A stretch of 5,088 nt of DNA from JBBDWZ01 sp050732575 (GTDB lineage Bacteria > Gemmatimonadota > Gemmatimonadetes > Longimicrobiales > RSA9), in assembly GCA_050732575.1 (NCBI GenBank), contig JBOHRF010000384.1:1-5088 (forward strand), in the 5' to 3' direction. Below the pieces are notes generated by a model. The model saw only the letters and a program-made list of their open reading frames with translations, did no database searches and was not told where the DNA came from. Position numbers and translations under genes: made by a program. Positions 1 through 5,088 of this stretch are shown in pieces (position 1 is the first letter of the stretch; the number at the start of each line of letters is the position of its first letter).

Positions 1-82
1 CTCACACGCAAATGATCGGGTACGCCCACATGCCCAGTGCACGCTCCGAGCAGCACGGTGCTCATGACCATGCGTAGGGCAA

Positions 83-108
83 GGGCTAACGGATTGAACG
101 ATCCGCCC
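83..108 (-). terminator. Weak imperfect hairpin just after sbcC
   Basis: Directly after the sbcC stop, the minus strand can fold as GGGC-GGAT, loop CGTTCA, ATCC, a four-base bulge GTTA, then GCCC. This gives eight pairs in two blocks. No run of T follows (the next bases are TTGCCC), so it does not meet the usual criteria for an intrinsic terminator. It may be a weak or 3'-end-stabilising structure, or chance in GC-rich DNA. Confidence 0.2.
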
Positions 109-109
109 G

Positions 110-2542
110 TTACTCCACGAGTGCCAACTCCGCCAACTGGCCGGGTGTCTCTTCCTGTACCAGACTGGCGCCGGTGCGCTCGTCGTAGCTGACGCGAATG
201 GTGTGATCCAGGCCTTCGCGGATGGTTTCGATGTGCGTGATGAGCACGACCTGTTCGAAGCGATCTTCGAGCCGGTGCAACAGCTGCACTACATTGTCGC
301 GCCGATCCAGGTCGAGCGAGCCAAAGACTTCATCGAGGAATAACACGGACAGCTGTTGGCCGGCCCGTTCAGCGATCATCTGGCTGATGGCAATGCGCAG
401 GACCAGGTTGGCAATGTCTTCCTCACCGCCGCTGATCACCGGTTTTTCCTCGCCTTCGTCGAGCACGATGATGTTGTAGTTCTCGTCGATCTCGAGGGAC
501 GTATAGCGGCCATCGGTTATTTCATTGAGGAAGCGACTGGCCAGGTCGGAGAGTTCGGGTCGCACGCGGGCATTCAGTTCCTGGCGGAGTTGTTGCAATG
601 CGTTGTCCAGCTCACTGTGATGTTTCACATCGAGCTCCAGCTCGTGCAGGCGCGCCCGGTTTTGCTCGGCGGTGCGCGCCTCGGCTTTCACACCTGTCTG
701 GTGCTCGCGCGCGGCGTCCAGGCGCGCGCGTGCCTCGGTGACCGCGATCTCGCTCTGGTGCAAGCTGCGCGCGGCCTGATCGTGCTGGGTGCGCACGTGC
801 TCGTAGTCACGCGCGTCAAAGGCAACTTCGGCTTCCAGCTGCGCGGCTGCCTGGAGGTGTAACAATACGGCGTGAGCGCGCTGGTTGGCTTCGGCCTGTT
901 CGCGCTCGCGCTCCGCGCGCCGGTCCAGCACCTGGTCGAAGCGCGCGGCCCGTTGCTCGATGTCGTTCAACACGCGCAGGCGGGCCAGAGCCTTATCGTG
1001 CGCATCGGCGTCATAGCCGGTGGGTAGTTCCGCGAGCTCCTTACGCAATTCTCCCAGCCGCTGCTCCTTCTTCCGGCGTTCGCCGGTCAGTGTCCAGATC
1101 TCCTGCACGGCCTGCTCGCAGCGGGCGATTCGCTGAGTCAGCGCGTCGAGCGTGTTCTTCCATGCCACCTGCTCTTCTTCGGCGAACGTCACATCCTCCG
1201 GTTTTTGCTCGAGTTGGGCCTGGCGTTTGCGCAGCCATTTCACGTTCTGCGTGACTTCTTCGAACTGATCTTCCAGCAGCGTCATGACGCGCCCGAATTC
1301 GCGGCCCAGCGGCCGAGTGCAGGTTGGGCACGTACCGTCCGGCCCTGCGCTGCGCAGCTGCTCGATCTGCAGCTTCAGCTCATCATGGCGCTCCAGATGA
1401 TGCTGCAGTTTGGTACGCACATCCTGGCGCTGCTCGGTCCATTCGTTGCGCAGTTTGGCAACCTGTTCATCGGCGGCTGCCAGCTGTTGCTTGAGCTGGT
1501 CGAGCTCCGGCCCGAATTGTTTTATCAGCTCGGGCGCACTCTCCAGTTCTTTGAGGCGGGCAACCACGCCGGTCAGCTCAGCCTCATCAAGTTGTTCGGT
1601 TTCGGCGAGGGCGCGGCGGCGCTCGGCCAGACGGGCCAACCTGGCCAGGTTTTCGCATTCCTGTGAGACGGCCGGCAACGCCAGCAGTTCCGCGCGCAGC
1701 GGCGCCAGCTGCTGCTCCGCTTGTTTGATGCGCTCCATCTCGGCGTGCGTGCGCTCTACATCGCGCTGTGCGGCTTCACCATCACGACGCGCCGCTGCGA
1801 TTTCCTGCTCGATTTCACGCATGCGCTCGCGTTTCTGCTGCACCTCGAGCCAGCGCGGGGCCCACTGCTCCAGCACGGAAGCGCGCTGCTGGTGCTGCTG
1901 CTCGGCTTCACCGGCGGCCGCGCGCGCCGCTTTTACGCGCTGCTGCGCTTCCTCGCCGCGCGCGCGCAACTCATCCGGGTCGGGCAGCACTTCACGAATA
2001 CCATTCGCTTCGGCCGTGAGCTCTTTGCGCCGCTCGCGCGCTTTGTCCTGCGCCAGTCGCAGGCGTTCGTAGCCCAACACCTGGGCCAGGAACTTGCCGC
2101 GGTCGCGCGCGCCCATCTGGGCCAGGAACTGCAGCTCTTTCTGACTCGTGAAATAGGTGTTGAAGAACTCGTCGCGCGTCATGCCAATGCGCTGCTCGAG
2201 GTAGCCGCTCACACCGCTGGTGCCGCTGGCCACGGGTGAGACGCCATCATCGAGGAATACATCGGCGCTGTTCAGCGTGCGGTTTACACGGAAGGCATGG
2301 CCACCCAACTCGAAGACCAGCTCGACCAGCACCCGCGCACGACCGGGTGCGCGTGAGAATCGGATGGTCTCATTGGTGCCGCGCGCGGCGTTCGCGCCGT
2401 AGATAGCCCAGGCAATGGCTTCCAGGATGGTGCTCTTGCCGGCGCCGTTCGGGCCAATGATCCCGGTCAGACCGGGCCGAAAGTCGATGCGGGTATCGGC
2501 ATGCTGGCGAAAGTTCTGGAGACGAAGCTGCCGTAGCCGCAT
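110..2542 (-). CDS. sbcC: Rad50/SbcC-type SMC-like ATPase with central zinc hook
   Basis: ATPase subunit of the Mre11-Rad50 (SbcCD) complex. ATP binding closes two heads around DNA and controls access to the nuclease. The N-terminal head has LQNFRQH (8-14), Walker A GPNGAGKST (30-38) and a Q-loop Gln134 in YFTSQKE. Two long Glu/Arg/Gln/Ala-rich coiled-coil arms (roughly 160-395 and 415-655) flank the zinc hook CPTC, with C405 and C408 at the exact midpoint of the 810 residues. The C-terminal head has the signature SGGEEDIANLVLRIA (704-718), Walker B LSVLFLDE (731-738) with D737 and E738, a D-loop SLD (742-744) and the H-loop LITH with H770. It is shorter than E. coli SbcC (about 1,050 residues) and nearer archaeal Rad50, which implies short arms. 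The start MRLRQLRLQNF suits the family and has a Shine-Dalgarno GGAG six bases upstream. It is the last recognisable gene of the operon, and its stop TAA is followed by a second in-frame stop (TAG) after seven codons. Confidence 0.97.
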   Translation of the reverse strand: MRLRQLRLQNFRQHADTRIDFRPGLTGIIGPNGAGKSTILEAIAWAIYGANAARGTNETIRFSRAPGRARVLVELVFELGGHAFRVNRTLNSADVFLDDGVSPVASGTSGVSGYLEQRIGMTRDEFFNTYFTSQKELQFLAQMGARDRGKFLAQVLGYERLRLAQDKARERRKELTAEANGIREVLPDPDELRARGEEAQQRVKAARAAAGEAEQQHQQRASVLEQWAPRWLEVQQKRERMREIEQEIAAARRDGEAAQRDVERTHAEMERIKQAEQQLAPLRAELLALPAVSQECENLARLARLAERRRALAETEQLDEAELTGVVARLKELESAPELIKQFGPELDQLKQQLAAADEQVAKLRNEWTEQRQDVRTKLQHHLERHDELKLQIEQLRSAGPDGTCPTCTRPLGREFGRVMTLLEDQFEEVTQNVKWLRKRQAQLEQKPEDVTFAEEEQVAWKNTLDALTQRIARCEQAVQEIWTLTGERRKKEQRLGELRKELAELPTGYDADAHDKALARLRVLNDIEQRAARFDQVLDRRAEREREQAEANQRAHAVLLHLQAAAQLEAEVAFDARDYEHVRTQHDQAARSLHQSEIAVTEARARLDAAREHQTGVKAEARTAEQNRARLHELELDVKHHSELDNALQQLRQELNARVRPELSDLASRFLNEITDGRYTSLEIDENYNIIVLDEGEEKPVISGGEEDIANLVLRIAISQMIAERAGQQLSVLFLDEVFGSLDLDRRDNVVQLLHRLEDRFEQVVLITHIETIREGLDHTIRVSYDERTGASLVQEETPGQLAELALVE

Positions 2543-2545
2543 GCG

Positions 2546-3802
2546 CTACTCCGCAGAAAGCGGCGGCGGCTCGTCGGCTTCGGCACTGGGCCCGAGCGAG
2601 CGCGTTTCAGCCAGATAGAGGTGGGCCAGGTCGAGCAAGCGGCTCTTTTCGATGTCGCTGGAGCTGGGGCGCCAGTGCTCCGTGATGTACCACTCGATTT
2701 CCTGTTCGAGCGTGCGACGCCGGCCTACACCTTCGATCAGGCCGGCATGGCGAGGCTCTGGCCGGCGCGCATCGAGATGGAAATGCAGAGCCGTGGCGCG
2801 ATACTCGCGCAGCGCGCGATGGTCCAGCTCGCGGAACAGGTCGCGCGGCAGATCGTGCACGATCAGCCGCACGATCTTGCCTTCAATGCCGCCGGGCACG
2901 GATTCCATCAGCGCACGTATGCGCGCGTCAATGTCTTTGGCATCCTGGTACAATGGATCAGCGCTGGACCCGTTCGTTGAGGGCGCCTGGTCACGCCCGG
3001 CTGGTGCGCGATCCAGGCGCGCGGAAAAACGGGGCAGGTCAATCACGGGCCGCGTTTCCAGTGCGTGAAAACGCACGGCCCGCGTTTCCGTGTCAAAGCT
3101 CAGGAATCCTTTGTCACTAGTCTCGCGCCAGATGTTGGCCGAAGTGCGCTCGATGGCGCCCGCATACCACACGTTCTGTTTGACCTGGGTGGCTACATGG
3201 TAATGGCCCAGCGCAACGTAGTCCCAGCGTTCGGCGGCCAGCGCACTCAGGTCGAAAGGCGCGCCCCCGTATTCGCTCACGAATTCCAGTTTCTGCTGGC
3301 TGACATCATCCACATGCAGCATCAGTACGTTGACTTGCGCGCGGACATCCGGCTCCAGTGCCAGCTGTTCACCCGCGTGCACGGCCGCGTGAGGCACACC
3401 CAGCACGCTCGCACCCAGTTCCTCGAAATAAATCACGCGCGCGCTTTGATCCATGACGTGCACGCCCGGAATCTCGGCAAAGAGACGCAGGATGCTGCCC
3501 GTCTCGACCGAGCGCGGCGAGTCGTGTTCTCCGGCAACCATCACGATGGGTGCGCCCGGCAGTGCCGCGCGCAAACGCGCAAACTGTCGGAATGCATCGG
3601 CAATCGCCGCATTCGATGGGCGCACCGTGTGAAACACGTCGCCCGCTATCAGAATGAGATTGGGCTTGAGCTCGATCAGCCGGTCCAGTGCCGCGCGGAA
3701 GGCCTGCGCCACATCGCGCTCGCGCACGTTGATGCCGCCTGGCAACATCCGGTGGTAGGCGCGATAGCCCAGGTGCAGGTCGGCCAGATGTGCAACTACC
3801 AT
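2546..3802 (-). CDS. sbcD: Mre11/SbcD-type double-strand-break repair nuclease
   Basis: Manganese-dependent calcineurin-like phosphoesterase, the nuclease subunit of the Mre11-Rad50 (SbcCD) complex, which trims and opens DNA ends in the cytoplasm. At 418 residues it is close to Pyrococcus Mre11 and E. coli SbcD. Phosphodiesterase motifs appear in order: ADLHLG with D8 and H10; GDVFH with D55 and H58; GEHD at 91-94; LMLH with H163; GHYH at 199-202 with H200 and H202. The family normally has GNHD at motif III, so Glu92 replaces a metal-ligand Asn. YAGAIER (213-219) continues the catalytic domain. A probably disordered Ala/Ser/Gly-rich linker (about 264-286) leads to a capping domain. Residues about 355-401 are helical, where Rad50 binding is expected, and a Pro/acidic tail (402-418) ends the protein. 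The start is firm because MVVAHLADLHLG aligns with the archaeal Mre11 N-terminus. The gene lies between herA and sbcC, only 3 nt before the latter. Confidence 0.96.
   Translation of the reverse strand: MVVAHLADLHLGYRAYHRMLPGGINVRERDVAQAFRAALDRLIELKPNLILIAGDVFHTVRPSNAAIADAFRQFARLRAALPGAPIVMVAGEHDSPRSVETGSILRLFAEIPGVHVMDQSARVIYFEELGASVLGVPHAAVHAGEQLALEPDVRAQVNVLMLHVDDVSQQKLEFVSEYGGAPFDLSALAAERWDYVALGHYHVATQVKQNVWYAGAIERTSANIWRETSDKGFLSFDTETRAVRFHALETRPVIDLPRFSARLDRAPAGRDQAPSTNGSSADPLYQDAKDIDARIRALMESVPGGIEGKIVRLIVHDLPRDLFRELDHRALREYRATALHFHLDARRPEPRHAGLIEGVGRRRTLEQEIEWYITEHWRPSSSDIEKSRLLDLAHLYLAETRSLGPSAEADEPPPLSAE
2549..2552 (-). promoter_or_regulatory. Shine-Dalgarno site of sbcC inside the end of sbcD
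   Basis: On the minus strand GGAG lies in the last sense codons of sbcD, directly before its TAG stop. It is followed by six bases (TAGCGC) and then the sbcC ATG. Spacing and sequence fit a functional ribosome binding site. Its position makes translational coupling likely: ribosomes finishing sbcD would be next to the sbcC start, helping to keep the two subunits in proportion. This site also supports the chosen sbcC start. Confidence 0.75.
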
Positions 3803-3826
3803 CAGGGCGACGGCGCGGGCGCGGGG
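3803..3826 (-). other. herA-sbcD spacer without a visible ribosome binding site
   Basis: The 24 nt between the herA TAA and the sbcD ATG are almost entirely G and C, and pyrimidine-rich on the coding strand (CCCCGCGCCCGCGCCGTCGC, then CCTG). No purine-rich Shine-Dalgarno stretch is present. No ATG or GTG lies upstream in frame before the herA stop, and the sbcD N-terminus fits the family at the annotated ATG. Translation of sbcD therefore probably depends on ribosomes that have just terminated on herA, or on a non-SD mode of initiation. Confidence 0.5.
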
Positions 3827-5088
3827 TTACGCATACGGATCATCAGGTACAAGAATACTCGGCGACTTGGACAGGGGATGACCGCTGCTGGCGGGAATGA
3901 TCTCGCGGGGCGGCTGTTTTTTCAGGTAGGCGCGGAAAAAAGAGAGCACATGTTCGGGTCGGGCTTGTTGGGTGCGATGCAGGGCCAGCAGCACTTCTTC
4001 GACCGGGCGGCCGAAGATCAGGTCCTTCAATTCATTGATGGGCAGGCGCGGATCGAGTCGCCGCAACTGGCGTGCAACCGCATCCTCAAACGGCAGATCG
4101 GCACCCGGCTCGAAGCGGCGCACACCCTCGCGGCCGGGCAGCACGGCCGGGCGCGGGAAACGCAGGAAAATCGGCTGCGCAAAATGTGGATGGCGGAACA
4201 TCAACTCGCCTTTGGCCAGCGTAGCCAGCTTGGCTTTGGTGGCGGGTGACACCACGGAGTAGCCAGGTGTGGCCAGCTCGTCCATGTCCATGCGGCCGTA
4301 GATGGCGGTACCGGCATTGCCCACCACGCGCTTGTGCACCTGGCTGCGAAACTGTTGCGCACTGAACAGCACGAGTCCCAGGTAGCGGCCGCGTTCGCTC
4401 AGGTCGAGCAGCATCTTCCGCACGTAGGTCTCGTAACCATCATTGGGCGCGTATTTGTTCAACTCGTCTACGAACACGATCAGATGATCCACGCCCAGTA
4501 CATTGCGCTCGAGTCGTTCCCGCGCTTCCGTGACCACGCGCGCAAAAATCAGGTCCTGCGCTTCCGGCTCGACATTGGCCACATCAATCACACAAAGTGA
4601 GCGATCCTGGAAGTTGCCCCACGGAAGATCGTTCATCGTGGAATCGTTGGAGACCAGGCCCTTGGCGCGTGTGGACAGGTTGAGCAGCCGGTTGCGCACT
4701 TTGCGGATGGTGGCCACGTGGTGCGTCTTCCAGACCTGCTGGTCATTCTGCTCGCACACGGCCAGCACATCCTCGAACCACGCCTCCAGGTCCTGGAACG
4801 TGCGTACATGATGGGTGCGAATGGTGCGCTCGTCCGTGACGCGGCCCACAATGCGCTCGCGAATGAACTCGATGAGGGCATCGGCCTTGGCATCCACATC
4901 TTCACGCGTGAGCAACACCTCGGCAAACTTGAGGATCTGCTCCAGGCCCCAGACCAGCGGCTCGACGTTGTCACTCAGCGCCTCATGCGTGCGCAGCGTG
5001 TTCAGGTTGTAGCCATCGGGCTTGTAGGGCGCGTAGTAGCGCACATTGCGGAAGGGCGCCGCCGGTACGCCCAGACGCGCGTACATGG
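3827..5088 (-). CDS. herA: HerA-family DNA translocase ATPase (DUF87-type), 5' end cut off by window edge
   Basis: This is the C-terminal 419 or more residues of a HerA/FtsK-superfamily ATPase, a hexameric motor that pumps duplex DNA during end resection. Residues are counted from the Met codon at 5084-5086. That Met is probably internal: the segment starting there (MYARLGVPAAPF, then VRYYAPY) resembles the part of the family just after Walker A, so the HAS barrel and Walker A should lie beyond the window. Residues about 30-150 form a helical insertion. Walker B is LIVFVDELNKYAP (202-214) with D207 and E208. It is followed by ERGRYLGL (231-238), a sensor-like SAQQ (242-245) and YGRMD (263-267) near the usual arginine-finger region. 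After the core, from about residue 311, comes a helical extension and then a Pro/Ser-rich tail (391-419). The gene ends in TAA, 24 nt before sbcD, as first visible gene of the operon. A different HerA-like DUF87 subfamily is possible; the ATPase class itself is secure. Confidence 0.9.
   Translation of the reverse strand, partial: MYARLGVPAAPFRNVRYYAPYKPDGYNLNTLRTHEALSDNVEPLVWGLEQILKFAEVLLTREDVDAKADALIEFIRERIVGRVTDERTIRTHHVRTFQDLEAWFEDVLAVCEQNDQQVWKTHHVATIRKVRNRLLNLSTRAKGLVSNDSTMNDLPWGNFQDRSLCVIDVANVEPEAQDLIFARVVTEARERLERNVLGVDHLIVFVDELNKYAPNDGYETYVRKMLLDLSERGRYLGLVLFSAQQFRSQVHKRVVGNAGTAIYGRMDMDELATPGYSVVSPATKAKLATLAKGELMFRHPHFAQPIFLRFPRPAVLPGREGVRRFEPGADLPFEDAVARQLRRLDPRLPINELKDLIFGRPVEEVLLALHRTQQARPEHVLSFFRAYLKKQPPREIIPASSGHPLSKSPSILVPDDPYA

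Noticed and set aside
1..71. Possible start of a further minus-strand gene from ATG at 69-71 (or 63-65), with a short LLGAC string resembling a lipobox
   Set aside because: Only about 23 codons are visible and no Shine-Dalgarno sequence precedes either ATG. The would-be signal peptide lacks a basic N-region, and another minus-strand frame is equally open. A plus-strand frame (3-77, ending in TAG) could equally be the tail of a convergent gene. The edge cannot be resolved from this window.
356..862. Plus-strand open frame of 168 codons opposite the 3' part of sbcC, and similar frames at 1205-1666, 1410-2072 and 1721-2239
   Set aside because: All lie wholly inside sbcC, whose coiled-coil and ATPase motifs account for the sequence. 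Their translations are biased in composition and have no domain features.
1870..1910. CTG-rich run resembling a trinucleotide repeat
   Set aside because: It encodes a Gln/Glu-rich stretch of the Rad50 coiled coil (around EQQHQQRA). It is imperfect and short, as expected from codon use rather than a repeat element.
3065..4249. Long plus-strand open frame of 394 codons opposite the sbcD and herA genes
   Set aside because: It runs antisense across the boundary of two genes with full catalytic motifs. Its translation shows no recognisable domain, and long antisense frames are expected in GC-rich coding DNA.
5084..5086. ATG near the right edge as the true start of herA
   Set aside because: Starting here would leave a HerA without its HAS barrel and Walker A. 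The residues that follow look like the internal segment after the P-loop, and the frame is open to the edge, so truncation by the window is the better reading.

Overview
The window holds three consecutive genes on the minus strand, so transcription runs from the right edge to the left. In order they are a HerA-type DNA-pumping ATPase (truncated by the right edge), an Mre11/SbcD-type nuclease, and a Rad50/SbcC-type SMC ATPase. The genes almost touch: 24 nt separate herA from sbcD, and 3 nt separate sbcD from sbcC. Together they look like one operon for processing DNA double-strand breaks. All three frames are uninterrupted, and the key motifs are visible except the HerA Walker A, which must lie beyond the right edge.

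Organism: the DNA is GC-rich, and the six-frame background of long antisense ORFs is typical of that. Clustering of HerA, Mre11 and Rad50 is best known from archaea, but similar clusters occur in some bacteria. The visible Shine-Dalgarno site, the compact Rad50 (810 residues with a central zinc hook) and the HerA sequence style fit a GC-rich deep-branching bacterium such as a Chloroflexota member. This is an impression from family resemblance, not a demonstrated assignment, and an archaeon is not strictly excluded.

Layout: 3827-5088 is the C-terminal part of HerA, 2546-3802 is SbcD/Mre11, and 110-2542 is SbcC/Rad50. Positions 1-109 are downstream DNA with a weak hairpin and no convincing gene. 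No RNA genes, mobile elements, CRISPR arrays or long repeats were seen. The operon promoter is not in the window.

How the genes would work together: Mre11 and Rad50 form an ATP-gated nuclease complex that recognises and trims broken or blocked DNA ends. HerA forms a hexameric ring that translocates on duplex DNA, and in archaea it drives the NurA nuclease to generate long 3' single strands. No NurA is visible, so either it lies outside the window or this HerA works with another nuclease. The most notable sequence detail is in Mre11 motif III, where the usual GNHD reads GEHD. This replaces a metal-ligand Asn with Glu.
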